A program made the position numbers and the translations under genes. DNA of 64,000 nt, from NCBI GenBank assembly GCA_963921825.1, contig OY997590.1, positions 60,564,012 through 60,628,011 of the forward strand, in the 5' to 3' direction. Of this stretch, positions 9,716 through 21,976 are shown in pieces. Position 1 is the first letter of the stretch; each line of letters starts with the position of its first letter. The notes below the pieces were generated by a model that had not been told where the DNA came from, ran no database searches, and worked only from the letters and a program-made list of their open reading frames with translations. Source of the stretch: Erodium maritimum (taxonomy: Eukaryota > Streptophyta > Magnoliopsida > Geraniales > Geraniaceae).

Positions 9716-11594
9716 TGATGCAAGTGCATTTTAACACATAAAAGAGCCACTTTTTATCGAGTTATAAGGAATTTCAGTCCCGATTTTCTATCATATATTT
9801 AGTTTATCATGAATAATTGATTTTATCGATATGTTAGGTGTTTTGATGGATTTTCGGCGTATTTTGGGTGTTCTATGCTTGTGGACCGTCTAGAGGGTCG
9901 ATTTTGGTTGCTTCGAAATATACTCATGACTGGTCTTGTTTTGTAGGTCTTGAAAAGAGGAATTTTTTGGGGCAAGAACGAGATCAATCGGAGCTCAAAC
10001 GAAGCCGGAGCGAGCAAAATAGCGAAAAAGGAACAAAAAGGGAAGAGTCCATCAGAAGCAGACACGTGGCGCCGACCAGCCCAGCCGCCAGAGCTCCCGG
10101 GCGCGACACGTGGCGCACTGGCGCCACGTTTCCTCCTGCGCGCGACATCTGTCCGCCAGGCCAGCCACCGGCCCCGCCCCTGCCCGCATGGCACTCCCTG
10201 CGTCCGCCACCTGTCCCAGCCGGCCCACTCCAGCCGCCACCTTCCCATCTCGCGACACCTGTCCCCTTCCAGCTCTCCTCTCCTCTACCAACACGTGTTT
10301 AGGGCAGCACTCTCCATTTGGTTGCTCAGCCGCATCTAACCAGGACTTCATCTTCTTTTCATTTTTTTTGACACAGAGGGGAGAGTAGAGGGAGCGGAAC
10401 CACAGAGCAAATAGAGAAGCTCTTTGAGCATTTATTTTTGATTTCTTTTTCTTTTTCTCTATACACACAAACAAAGATATATATATTTGAGAGAGTTAAT
10501 TTGAAAGGAGATTTTTATAGAGAGTTGTTTATTTTCTGAATTTATTGGAGAGATTTTTGAGAACACAAGGTGGAGCTTCATTGATTGGAGAGGGATTTGA
10601 GCCAAGGGTGCCATTGTTCTTGGAGGAAATTCATCTGTAGGAGAGCTTCTTTGTGTTTCTACTCTTGGATTTGTTTCCAACACAAGAGGATCAAGGCTAG
10701 GGTTTGGAAGAAGGGGAAGAGCAACCATTTTGTCAATTTATTGTGGTGATTGTATCTAAACCTTCTCTCTAAATCTTATTATGAATTCATTTACTTGTTG
10801 GTTCATCTCTATGTCATTGATTATCATGAACAACTAAACCCCCAATTTCTAGGGTTTTGGGTGATTAGAGTAGGGATTTCCATGTTTTGGATGCTTTAAA
10901 TTGTTGTGATTGTTGAATTGTTTTAGTGTTTATGATCGATTTGTGCTTAACGCTTTATCTCCCGGGTAGGCTTGATAATTGATTTGAATTAGAATTTAAC
11001 GCTTGAAAGAGGAGAATTCTAATTAGTCTAAAGTCGATCATAAATTGGATTTAAATCCTAGCTAGAACTAGCGGGGTTAATACAATTGCAATAGCTATAG
11101 TCTTGGTTGGTCGAAAGTTAGAAGTTGTCATGGAACTAAACGCTTTGGGTCTTCCTACATCGTGATTCGAAAGAACTCGGTGGTTAGATTCCATTAGGGT
11201 CCGAATCGTTCGAAAGAAGTTAGGACTAGAGTTGAGATGATTCGTTGCCTCTAAATCAAGTCTTCATCACAACAATCGAGTATTTTTGACTTTATGGAAT
11301 GAACTCTATGAACCCGATATCCTAGAAATTTCATCATTTGATTCAAGAAGTTAAGAATTCTCGGTTTCGTGCTACGAGTGCTCTACTTGATTTGCATTAC
11401 TTGTTAGTTTATTTTAGAAGCATAAAAACCAACTTTTTATAGAAATAGCTTAGCTACAAGCTTTAAATAGTAAGTGTTTGTTTATTGCTCCTTTGGGCTC
11501 GATATTCCGGACTTCAAATCCGATTACTACTTGACGGCCGGTGCACTTGCCGTGCTCAAGTTTGCGATTAAAACCCGCAGGGCGTCAAGTTTTA
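9716..11594 (+). repeat. Athila-type element A, 5' LTR
   Basis: This 1,879-bp LTR begins TGATGCAAGTGC and ends GTCAAGTTTTA just before the primer-binding site. It matches 25094-26970 nearly base for base; differences are scattered single substitutions. It includes a GC-rich promoter-like block (10050-10270), a TATATATATTT stretch near 10477 as a TATA candidate, and a long leader-like tail. Open frames in the GC-rich block on both strands are compositional and not genes. No target duplication matches the far side of the 3' LTR. Confidence 0.85.
10061..10116 (+). promoter_or_regulatory. Paired G-box/ABRE-like sites in Athila LTR
   Basis: GACACGTGGCGC occurs twice, at 10061-10072 and 10105-10116. 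CACGTGGC is the core G-box/abscisic-acid response element bound by plant bZIP and bHLH factors. A related GGCGCCACGTT follows. In the 3' LTR the first site is intact (25439-25450) but the second has changed to ACACGTGACGC. A role in LTR promoter activity is inferred from motif and position only. Confidence 0.4.
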
Positions 11595-11611
11595 TGGCAC
11601 CGTTGCCGGGG
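11595..11611 (+). other. Primer-binding site, tRNA-Asp type
   Basis: TGGCACCGTTGCCGGGG directly follows the 5' LTR. It differs at one base from TGGCGCCGTTGCCGGGG, the tRNA-Asp primer site typical of Athila elements, and helps assign the lineage. Confidence 0.85.
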
Positions 11612-11707
11612 AGCAATTAGGCGACCCTTGCTATATAGTTTGTGCTACGACTATTTCATTTACTTATTTGTCTTTTAAATTTTCTTTCTCGGTTCTAATC
11701 TCATCTT

Positions 11708-13738
11708 GTGTTTGGATTTGAAGGTTTTATGCTCACAAGATCCAAATCTTCTTCAAGTGAACTGCTTAGTGACAAAGAGTTAAGAGAAGCTGAGTTCAGA
11801 TTCAAAGCATCAAGGAAAGCTGCTAAGGAAGCTAAAGAATTGCATAATATGGAAGACCCACCGGGATTTGGTGAAGATGGGCGGATTGCAAATGTAGGTC
11901 AACATGCTAATCAGCAAGAAAGACCAAGAAGACTTTTGTGTGAGTTCGGTGCACCACAAACCAACAGATTACATTCGAGCATTCAGGCACCACCGATCAC
12001 AACTCACCAGTTTGAGATTAAGACTTCAGTGATCTCACTACTTCAACAATCTTCATTTAGCGGGAACACCTCTACATGTCCAGACCCGTCATTACACCTG
12101 ACCAAATTTCTTGAAATATGTTCCACCTTCAGGTACAATGTTGTGTCTGATGATGCTGTCAGATTAAGATTATTCCCGTTCTCCCTATTAGGTGAAGCTT
12201 ATGAATGGTTTCGCAATTTGCCTTATCATGCGATAAGAACTTGGGAGGATTTGGCTCAAAAATTTCTAACTAGATTCTTCTCACCAAGGAAGACTCAAGA
12301 GTTGAGATCCCAGATTCAAAACTTCAGACAGGCAAATATGGAGTCATTAGCTGAAGCTTGGGAGCGATTTCAAGGGATGATAAGGAGGTGTCCTCACTGT
12401 GGGTTAGAGTTGTGGTTGCAGATGCAGATCTTTTATATGGGTTTGAGACCGACAAGTCAATCGGAGTTGAACGCATCATCAGGTGGTTCCTTCAAAAACC
12501 ACACCCCAGAAGAGTGCCTAGAGATTTTAGAAATGATTATGTCCAATAATGATTGGCACTCTGAGAGAGGACCTACTGGTGCAGTCAATTCAGTCTCATC
12601 CTCAGCAGACATGAACCAAGTTATGGAGATGATGAGAGTGATGAGTGCAAAGATAGAGGGGTTACAGGTTCACTCCCAACAACCTGACCCTTTGGATTGC
12701 ATTGAGGAGATGCGGCATGCAGCTCATGAAAGTGCTCATTATGTGAGCAACAACAATCAAGGAAGAAGATATGATCCTTACTCTAGCACCTACAACCCTG
12801 GTTGGAAAGATCATCCAAGTTTCAGATGGGGAGGAGATCAAGGTCAAAGGAATCAGAATTTAGCACCTCCTGGATTCCATCAAAGGCCTCAGAACCAAGG
12901 CCAGCAGCAAAGAGATCCTCAACCTCAGCAGAGTCAACAACCTCAAGAACCTTCACCTATGGATCTCATATTGAGACTGATGCAAAGACAGGATGCAGAG
13001 GCTAGAAAGCAAGAGGAGAACACCAAGTTGATGATGCAAAAGCAAGATCAGATGTCTAAGAGGCAAGAAGAGTCAGATTCTGCTATGAGGACAATGCAAG
13101 CCCATATGGGGCAGATGGCCACCGCTCTGCACTCGAGAGCTCCAGGATCATTACCTAGTGACACAGAAGTAAATCCTAGAGAAAATGTAAATGCAGTAAC
13201 TACTAGAAGTGGAAAAGGTGTAGAAGTGAGATATGAGGGATTGGATGAAGAGCCTCCAGAAGAAGTTTTTATTGAGCATATTCAAGAGGAAGAGCAAGAG
13301 GGCACATCAGAAGTAAGAAGAAGAGAGCACGCCATAGGTAAGAAGGTAAGGGAGTCCGTGGTTGATTCAGAAACCCGGACTTCACCTCTCCCTTTCCCTT
13401 CTGTTGCTAAGAAATCTAAACATGATGATCAATATGCTAAATTCTTGAATGTGTTTAAAAAACTTGAGATTAATATTCCTTTCCTAGATGCAATTAGGAG
13501 CATGCCTGTCTATGCCAAATTTCTGAAAGATATTATATCTAACAAAAGGAAGATGAATGTGAATGATAGGGTGAATTTAAGTGAAGAGTGTTATGCTATC
13601 TTACAAAATAAATTACCCCCTAAATTGAAAGACCCAGGTAGCTTTACAATACCCTGTGAGATGGGGACCCTTTCATTTGCAAAAGCCTTGTGTGATCTAG
13701 GAGCTAGCACAAAACCTGATGCCTTTGAATGTGTTTAG
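11708..13738 (+). pseudogene. gag: Athila gag and start of protease (frameshifted)
   Basis: This open frame encodes the capsid precursor of an Athila-lineage Ty3/gypsy element. The likely true start is the second ATG at 11729 (MLTRSKSSSSELLSDKELRE), because Athila gag proteins begin this way. The retrotransposon gag domain lies around residues 115-250 (LRLFPFSLLGEAYEWFRNLP, FLTRFFSPRKTQELRSQI, FYMGLRP). A glutamine-rich region follows (about residues 380-475). The protease begins near the end (FTIPCEMGTLSFAKALCDLGAS), with DLGAS as the active-site loop. A one-base gain in the A-run at 13709-13713 throws the frame out, ending at TAG 13736-13738; the correct frame resumes at about 13719. Gag itself is intact, but the polyprotein is not. 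Confidence 0.9.
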
Positions 13739-14861
13739 AAAGCTAGGATTGGGGGAAGAACCGAAACAAACCTCTATTTCTCTACAGCTAGCTGATAGAT
13801 CGATTAAATACCCTAGGGGGGTAGTAGAGGATATCCTAGTAAAGGTTGATAAATTTATCTTTCCTGCTGATTTTGTTGTATTGGACATGGAGGAAGATTA
13901 TGAGATACCCCTAATCTTAGGTAGGCCTTTCTTGGCCACAACAAGAGCTCTTATTGATGTAGAGCAAGGGAAATTGACCATTCGCTACGGCAAAGAAGAA
14001 GTGGTGTTTGATGTCTTTAGATCGATAAAACAAGCTAGGAGTGATGACACATGTTTTAGAATTGAGGCTATTGATTGTGTAGTGCAGGAAATGTTTATTC
14101 CTGATGATCCTTTTCTTACATGCCTAGCTAAGGACATTGGTATCTCTTATGAACTTTCACAAGATGCTGTAGACGAAGTGGTCAATTTATTGGAGGCATG
14201 TCATCCATGGAAGAGGGATAGACCCCACACTCGCCTCACTTTTGAGGCAAGTCAAGGGCCCAAGCTAAAGCCCTCTATTGAGCAAGCCCCTGAGCTAGAA
14301 TTAAAACCCCTCCCTAAAAATTTGAAATACATGTTTTTAAATGAAGACAATACTCTACCTGTGATAATATCTTCTGAGTTGTCTTGTCTTCAGGAGGGAA
14401 GGCTCATGAGGGTTCTTAAGGATCATATAAGGGCCTTTGGATGGACAATAGCTGACATCAACGGAATTAGCCCATCAGTGTGCATGCACAAAATTCTCAT
14501 GGAGGAGAATCAAAGGCCAAGTGTGCAACCACAAAGGAGGCTAAATCCATTGATGCAAGAGGTAGTAAAGAAAGAGATTGTAAAGCTTTTAGATGCAGGT
14601 ATTATATACCCTATCTCTGATAGTGCTTGGGTAAGTCCAATTCAATGTGTACCTAAGAAAGGGGGAATGACTGTAGTGACCAATGAAAAGAATGAGTTAA
14701 TTCCTACTAGGACGGTCACAGGGTGGAGAGTATGCATTGACTATAGGAAGTTGAATGATGCCACCCGTAAAGACCATTTCCCATTACCCTTTATTGATCA
14801 AATGTTAGAGAAATTAGCTGGTCATGAATATTATTGCTTTCTAGATGGATATAGTGGGTAA
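13719..14861 (+). pseudogene. pol: Athila protease remainder and reverse transcriptase N-terminal half
   Basis: The frame picks up directly after the protease frameshift. It holds the rest of the aspartic protease (IPLILGRPFLATTRALIDVEQG at residues about 65-86) and then the reverse transcriptase entry: VQPQRRLNPLMQEVVKKEI, SDSAWVSPIQCVPKKGG and [21 protein letters not shown] premature TAA at 14859-14861 falls in the YSGYNQ motif, where the family has TAC, so a single C to A change explains it. The RT continues in 14862-15217 after a one-base loss near 14880. Confidence 0.88.
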
Positions 14862-15217
14862 AACCAAATAGCTATAGCCCTGAGGATCAAGAGAAAACTA
14901 CTCTGACTTGCCCTTATGGAACATTTGCATATAGGAGAATGCCTTTTGGTTTATGTAATGCACCTGCTACTTTTCAAAGATGCATGACAACTATATTTCA
15001 TGATATGATTGGTGATTACCTAGAAGTGTTCATGGATGATTTTTCTATGTTTGGTTCTTCATTTGATGAGTGTTTGAATAATCTGCATAAAGTATTGACT
15101 AGATGCGAAGAAACAAACTTGGTGTTAAATTGGGAAAAATGTCATCTTATGGTTCAACAGGGTATTGTTCTAGGTCATAAAATCTCCAAAAAAGGGATTG
15201 AAGTGGATAAGGCCGAT
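14862..15217 (+). pseudogene. pol: Athila reverse transcriptase palm fragment
   Basis: Continuation of the RT domain. After the frameshift near 14880 the frame from 14939 reads MPFGLCNAPATFQRCM, then the catalytic box as FMDD (VFMDDFSMFG) and GHKISKKGIEVDKA. Similarity stops abruptly at about 15217, where non-coding 3' sequence of another Athila family begins. Roughly 95 residues of thumb/connection and the start of RNase H expected here are missing; the rest reappears at 18575. Confidence 0.85.
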
Positions 15218-17275
15218 CAGTGGCTTCTGGAGCAGTGCTTGGGTGGCTTCTGTGGCCACCCCTTTCGTCGAGCTAATGACGTTAAACAAAGGCGCTGGTT
15301 GGGAGGCAACACAACACATGGCATGGGGAGCGAGATGAGTTCAGCGGAGCAGATTAGGGCGCCGAACCTCCTGGAGGTTCTCTCGGGCGAGGAGCTCTCC
15401 ATCCATACATGCACGAGGATTTCCACAGTCAGTGCGGTTCACGTAGCGGTTCTTCGAGGGGCAGTATCTCTACCCTTCCTATTTTACATTGTTATCGCTA
15501 TTTACTGCCTTTATGCTATTTGGTGGGCCATGAGTGCCAGAATTGCCGTGCTGATAGACTTTGCATATAGGGTTGTGTGAACTGTATTCCTGTTGACTTT
15601 AAGTGTGGGGTGCGTCATTGTTATCATTTATCATGTGCATGCGAAGTTATGTGTTTAGATTGTAAATACGTGTTTAGAGTCGCACTGGGGACAGTGCTTA
15701 GTTTTAAAGTGTGGGATGGGGTATGCCTTGCATTGCATTGCATTGTGTTTTCTTTTGTGTGCTCATGCATCATTTCGTGTTATAAACTTTTTGAAAAATC
15801 CAAAAAAAAATTTGAAAAAATTTGAAAAATCAAAAAAATACTTTCTGGTGATATGCTAGTCTAGTGTTTATGTTCCTAAGGATTCGATGATTGAATTGTC
15901 GCTATTGCTTATTTCTTGCATAAATTAAGGTTGTATATGAGCATGAGTGAATCAAATTTGTAGGGAAAGCACATGCATTAGTATTAACTCTTCCACTTGC
16001 TTTTGAGTGTTTGCTATAACCCGTGTTGTTTGCCTTTGATTCTCATGCATGGTAACTTGAGTCTAGAACTACATGTACGACCCAATCGAGGCGAAATAAG
16101 AATAAGGAACATGGTTGTTTAGGAAAATGATTTTAGGCCATCTATGGATCGTTTGAGCTAAAAATTGCCTACCCTTGCATGATTGAATCTCTTAGTCACC
16201 CATTTGAGACTAAGCCTTTCATTTCTAAACCCGACATTACAATCCTATGTGCCTTTTTGTTTCATTTATATACCCCCAGTATTGTTTGAACCCATATCTC
16301 TAGGCTTAGTTGCTTCATTGAGAGTGGTTATTTTTGGGAAAATGAGTGAGCAAAATAGAGAAAAAGTGATGAAAAGATAATTTTCCATTGGTTTGTATTG
16401 AGAACAAATTTTATATAGCCTTACCCTAAAGGAAAAGGAAAAAAGAAAGGGATAGAAAAAAAAAGAAGAAAAAAAAATCCCTAAGAAAAGAATAAGTGTG
16501 GGGTAAGGCTTGATAGTGGTTTAGAAAGATGGCTAACTTACGGGTAGCTATGACAAATCATTGCTGTTATTAGTTATTCAATGAAAAGAAAAAATGGTAT
16601 TAGAGAGTGCAAGAGTTGGATGGTAAACATGGGGTTCGGGATGTGTGAAATACTTTGTGGGTGTGAGAATGAAGCAGCTTTGTCTTGAGGTATTTATGTG
16701 AGCTTCTTTTGATTGTCCTTCCTTACCCTTTGCCTAGCCTTACATTACAAGCTGAATTAAAGACCTTTCTGATTCTTGAATAACCATGATTCCTTACAAT
16801 TAGTGGAGATGGGTCTAGCATGATAGCGTATGAATCTCTAAACTCCATGTATGGGGAAATAAGGAAACACACAGTTATGGTGAATGAGTGAATGCAAGTT
16901 TAAAAGGAAAGGGTTAAGTCTTTAATGTGAGTAGCGTCATGCTTAACTGTATTCATTAGTTCATATGCTTCTTTGATGAGTGTAAGATTTTTAGCATGTG
17001 GCGACTCTGAGAAAAACCATGTGAACCTCTATGCACGGCTTTGAATATCACCTACTTTTCGTGTCTTTTTCATGCATCATATAGAGTGTTATAGGAATGC
17101 ATTAGAGTTAGGAATCATGCATTGCACGTGCATCTTTATATTTAATGTTTTGAATAAAGGAGTACCGGACTCCTCCTATCGGGGTGAACCTCGGGGTTTA
17201 ACCGGTTCTATCTTAGTAATGATGTCTCCTTGTGTTGATTTTCTCGGGGCGAGAAAAAGTCTAAGTGTGGGGTGT
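15218..17275 (+). mobile_element. 3' non-coding region of a second Athila element (B)
   Basis: From 15218 the sequence matches the region after the integrase stop at 20240: GAGCTAACGACGTTAAACAA-like text, then the block GCGGTTCTTCGAGGGGCAGT and a run of related phrases. It ends with CGGGGCGAGAAAAAGTCTAAGTGTGGGG, the polypurine tract for LTR B. Four AAGTGTGGGR motifs occur (15601, 15707, 16494, 17263). There is no gene; short frames at 15577-15825 and elsewhere have no signature. The piece therefore belongs to a separate element fused into element A. Confidence 0.75.
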
Positions 17276-18568
17276 TGATGCGGACGCATCTTAGCATTAA
17301 AAATGCCACATTTAGAGGGATTTTATCGTTGATTTTATCCCATTAGTGTCTCATTCTCTCGTATTTTACTCGTTTCCAGCACTTCTCATGTTTCACAGGT
17401 TATAGCATGGAATACGAGCAAAAGAAGTTAAAAAGGGGACAAATTCGAAGTTGAAAATCTGAGGAGCAGCTGAAGGACAACCGTCACGGATCCGTGACCA
17501 AACCCGTCACGGGTAGGGTCACGGAGCCGTGACGAAGACCCAGAATTCGCCAATTTGTTCTGCTCCGTCACGGAGCCGTGACGCGCGCGCAGGGCTGTTC
17601 CCAAATCGCTTTAGTTTCGAGTTTTAGACTTTTTAAACCTAAAAATCAGCCTCCAATGGATCTAACTTGTAATTTTGAGAGCTAAGAAGAGAGGAGAGTT
17701 GAGAGCAAGCTTGAGGAGAGGATTTCCACTTGAAGAACATCATTGTAATCAAATATTGGGTATTGTATTTCTCTACTTTGGTCAATTATGAAGCTTTGTT
17801 CATGTTCATCAATGGTGTTTTCTTCTTCCTTGCTCATGAGTAACTAAAACCCCATAATCTAGGGTTATGGGGGATTAGAGATTTGTTTTCCAATGTGTTG
17901 ATTGTATGAATGAGGATTGTGTAGAATGATTTGATTTAGGGTTTGTATTAGATTTGAACTTAATGCTCTATCTCCCGGGTAGGCCTGATAGAAGGTGGGA
18001 ATTGCAATCTGACACTCGTGAGAGGTGGGTTGCAATTAGGTCAGAGATCTTATACAAATTGGGTTTAAATCTAGACTAGTGATAGCTAGGTTAACACGAT
18101 TGCAATAACCATAGGGTTCAAACCGAAAGTTAGAAATTATCAAAGAATGTAATGCTTTGGGTCTCCCTACATCCTGATTCGTGAGAGCTGGGTGGTTAGA
18201 TTCCATTAGGGTCCGAAACAACGTGAGGAGTTAGGACTAGTTTGAGAGATAATTCGTTGCCCCTAAAATCAGAACAACTGCACAATGTTCTTCGTCATTT
18301 AAATGCATTGGAAACGGTCTCTATGAACCCACGACCTTAGATTACTTTTTCTTTGAATTAAAACTCTTCTAAGCTTTGCGAGTACTTGTTCATTGTCATT
18401 TCATTCACTATTTACTTTTTATGTTTTGAAACAAAACCATCTTTTAATCGAGATAGCTTGACAACAACTTTGAGATAGAACGTGCTTGACTCGTGCTCCC
18501 TTGGGTACGATAATCCGGAACTTAAATTCCAAAAATACTACTTGACGACCGGTACGTTTGCCGTGTCC
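17276..18568 (+). repeat. Athila element B LTR, 3'-truncated
   Basis: Preceded by the same polypurine tract as element A, it begins TGATGCGGACGC. It shares layout and phrases with LTR A (for example CTTTATCTCCCGGGTAGG-like text, TTAGATTCCATTAGGGTCCG and the CTTGACGRCCGGT end block) but is clearly a different family. Similarity stops at GCCGTGTCC near 18568, about 40 bp short of the expected end, where RNase H coding sequence starts directly. It holds a striking set of palindromes at 17483-17582. Confidence 0.75.
17483..17582. repeat. Three 16-bp near-palindromes in LTR B
   Basis: GTCACGGATCCGTGAC (17483-17498) is a perfect palindrome. GTCACGGAGCCGTGAC occurs at 17518-17533 and again at 17567-17582, each with 7-bp inverted arms. 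A further CCGTCACGGG lies between the first two. The spacing (35 and 49 bp) and the repetition suggest dyad binding sites or a cruciform-prone block in the LTR promoter region. Function is unknown. Confidence 0.7.
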
Positions 18569-18574
18569 TTTTCT

Positions 18575-20238
18575 GTGTTAAATACTATTTATTATGCTAG
18601 TAGAGTTCTTAATGAAGCCCAAATGAATTATGCTACTACTGAAAAAGAACTACTTGTTGTGGTATTCGCTTGTGATAAATTTCATTCTTATCTTGTCTTG
18701 TCCAAAGTTATTGTGTACACTGACCATGCAGCTCTCAAGTATTTGTTTAGTAAGAAAGAGGCAAAACCTAGACTATTGAGGTGGATTTTACTACTCCAAG
18801 AATTTGATTTGGAGATTCGAGATAAAAAAGGAGTAGAGAATGTTATTGCAGATCACCTATCTAGGATTGAGAACCCCCATGAGAACCTAAGTGTGCCAAT
18901 TAAAGAAGAGTTCCCGGATGAGTACTTGTTTGGTATAGAAAATCAAGTCACCCCATGGTTTGCCTATTTTGCAAATTACTTAGCAAGTGGTGTTCTTCCT
19001 GCAGATTTTACCTCCTATCAGAAGAAAAAGTTTTTATATGATGTGAAAAACTATTATTGGGATGATCCTTTCCTGTTTAAGATTTGTGCAGATCAAATGG
19101 TGAGAAGGTGTATCCCCGAGTATGAGACTCGAGAGATTTTACATCATTGCCATGGAAGAGAAGTAGGAGGACATTTTGGGCCTGCCAGGACATCACAAAA
19201 GGTGTTGCAATCGGGTTTTATTGGCCTACCTTATTTCATGATGCAGCTATGTTCGTTAAGCAATGTGACAAGTGTCAAAGAACTGGTAATATCTCGAGAA
19301 GGCAAGAGATGCCTATGAACATTTCAATTGAGGTAGAGTTATTTGACGTATGGAACATTGACTTTATGGGCCCCTTTCCACGGTCCAATGGTTATGAGTA
19401 CATTTTAGTGGCCGTGGATTATGTGTCAAAGTGGGTTGAAGCGGTGGCTTTAGCCACCAATGATGCCAAACCGGTTTGTGCGTTTTTAAAGAAATATATA
19501 TTTTCTCGGTTTGGCACGCCTAGGGCAATAGTAAGCGATGGCGGCTCACACTTTTGCAATAAACAATTTTGGAAGCTTTTAAATCATTATGGTGTTCGTC
19601 ATCGCTTAGCTACTCCCTACCATCCCCAAACTAGCGGGCAAGTAGAGGTTACAAATAGGGAGCTTAAAAGCATATTAGAGAAAACTGTCAGTGCATCTAG
19701 GAAAGATTGGTCACTTAGATTAGATGATACACTGTGGGCATATAGGACAGCTTTTAAAACTCCTATTGGAATGTCTCCCTACAAGCTAGTGTATGGGAAG
19801 TCTTGTCATTTACCGGTGGAGCTAGAGCATAAAGCATATTGGGCAATTAAGTTTTTAAATTTTGATGCTAACAGTTGTGGTGAGAACAGGTTATTACAGA
19901 TCAATCAGATGGATGAATTCAGGTCTCAGGCTTACCACAACTCAAAGCTATACAAGGAGCGCACCAAAATTGCCCATGATAAGAGAATTGTAGACAGAGA
20001 GTTCAAGGAGGGAGACATGGTTCTTCTCTATAACTCCAAATTGAAGCTCTTCCCCGGTAAACTAGTTTCAAAGTGGAGCGGTCCTTATAAGGTGACCCGA
20101 GTTCTTTCCAAAGGGGCGATAGAGATCTCTGATGGGAAGAATCCCCCTTTTCTTGTGAATGGTCATAGAGTGAAGCACTACTTTGGTGGTGTGTTCGGTC
20201 CAGAAGAATGTCTATATCTGGAGGAGCCTGAGTACTAG
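18575..20238 (+). pseudogene. pol: Athila RNase H and integrase (one frameshift)
   Basis: The frame starts directly after the broken LTR B, in the RNase H domain: [40 protein letters not shown] and [10 protein letters not shown]. Integrase follows: the HHCC zinc region ([20 protein letters not shown] and CDKCQ), then the catalytic core with D in NIDFMGPF, D in VSDGGSHF and E in [12 protein letters not shown], all present. The C-terminal part ends LYLEEPEY at the stop 20236-20238. A one-base loss in the T-run near 19217 moves the frame (first frame ends at 19318; second is open from 19147). It belongs to element A, whose RT is at 13719-15217. Confidence 0.9.
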
Positions 20239-21976
20239 GTGGTAGGCGGCTTAGGCCGCCTTTGAGTCGAGCTAACGACGTTAAACAAATGCGCTAGTTG
20301 GGAGGCACCCCAACAATGGATGAAGAGTATGAGAAGTTTAGTCACATGCCATGGCGCCGAGCTTCTTAGAAGTTCTCACGGGCGATGATCTTTCCATCCA
20401 TCCATGCACACTAGGACTCCCACGTCAGCTCACAAGTCGAGTAGCGGTTCTTCGAGGGGCAGTATCTCTTCCCTTCCTATTTTCAATTGTTTACCGCTAT
20501 TGTATTTCTTATATGCTAGCTGGTGGGTGCTGAGCACCCGAATTGATGTGCTGATAGACTGTGCATATAAGATTTCTTGACTTGTATATTGCTTGACTCT
20601 GAGTGTGGGGTGTTTATTGTTATCATATATCGGGTGCATGTGCAAATATTTGTAAATATGTGTTTAGAGTCGCACTGAGGACAGTGCTTAGGTTTAAAGT
20701 GTGGGGTGGGATGCTTTGCATTTATATGTTTGCATTCTATGTTATGCTGCATGCATTTTTAGTGTAATTTTTTTTATGAGTCTTTATTTTGTGTGTAAAT
20801 CTTGGATGTGCAATTTAGGACAATATGAGCAAGCTGGGAATAACTTTCATCATTGAGGATTTTTTGAGGAATGTTTGGTTGATTTATTGTGGGTAGTATT
20901 AATGAGCTGTATTTTGTGTTTGTGCTATATTGCTTATTGGGTTCATGATGATTTTGTGATACTAGATGCCTTAACACGAAAAATGCGGTCACACCAAATG
21001 TTAGGTGTGGTTAGGTTTCAATTCTTTTTATCGTCACCGGCCTGATTCTATCTTCAATTTTGCATATAGTGGCCCTAGTTAAGAGATACTAGTCTTATTT
21101 CACTTGTTGCATGTAGAGGAGGTTGAGCCCACATGCTTGTTGTCTTGGGATCGAACTATGCGTTTCGGTAGATTAGAAATCTAGTCGAGTTCAAGTGGTT
21201 AGTCCCATTGTGCGTTTGTGGTACCAATTTTTCAAAATCACACACACTATGCACAGGGAGTATAGGTCCCGGGGAAAGGGGATCCAATAAAATTTGTGTA
21301 TTAACAAAGGTTTGAGGGGCTGCGGCGGATCGCTATGCAGAGTGAGACCCTCATGTCCCGAGTTAATCATAGCGTAATAAAAGGTGAACCCCCCAGCCTA
21401 TCTTAATGATCCAAAGTTTCTACACGTAATCGAGAAAACCAAGCAAAACTTTGATCTACCACTTGACTTGTAAATGAACTAGATAAGTTTGCCATTCGCG
21501 TAGTCCCAAGGCAACGTAATTGCATGACAACGTCCCCTTATAAGATTTGTGAATGAGATTACGTTATACTCTTGATTAGTACTATGATATGTAGAATCGA
21601 GAGAGCAAAGAGCCAATTGACAATAGTTAGGCTTGAAATCTTTCTAGTTATTGCACTTCATCTTGTAATCCACTACACATACACTCTTAATCTACAACAT
21701 GTAGAAATTGGTTGGTGAAAAGTAGAAAGAATGATGCGAGATCTTATTCCTTATGCATGCTCTAGGTCAAATTGCCGATAAAATCCAAGTGTAAGCACAC
21801 ACCTTCTTTGAGTCTTAAATTTTTGGTCTTTAATTTGCTTGTGTATTTGCACGGGAATTTTTGGTCTAATCGAGTCAGCATATGTATGTTTACTGCTTTT
21901 AATAACCCGGAGTCGCCAAGCTCCGCCTACGGAGATAGTATCGCGGGGTTTATCTTGGCATTTATCTTAGTTAGTT
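20239..21976 (+). other. Athila element A 3' non-coding region
   Basis: No gene is recognised between the integrase stop and the solo LTR. The first 300 bp match the element B counterpart at 15240-15530. PPT-like GAGTGTGGGG (20601) and AAGTGTGGGG (20697) recur. I see no env-like frame of the kind found in some Athila elements; frames here are short. Confidence 0.6.

Noticed and set aside
9823..10474. Overlapping 90-144 codon frames on both strands in the GC-rich part of the Athila LTR
   Set aside because: They recur in the 3' LTR, overlap on opposite strands, lack any domain and follow from GC-rich composition in promoter-like DNA.
20351..20533. 60-codon frame after the Athila integrase as an env-like gene
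   Set aside because: It is too short, has no signal or membrane pattern typical of env-like proteins, and the same text is non-coding in element B (15300-15530).
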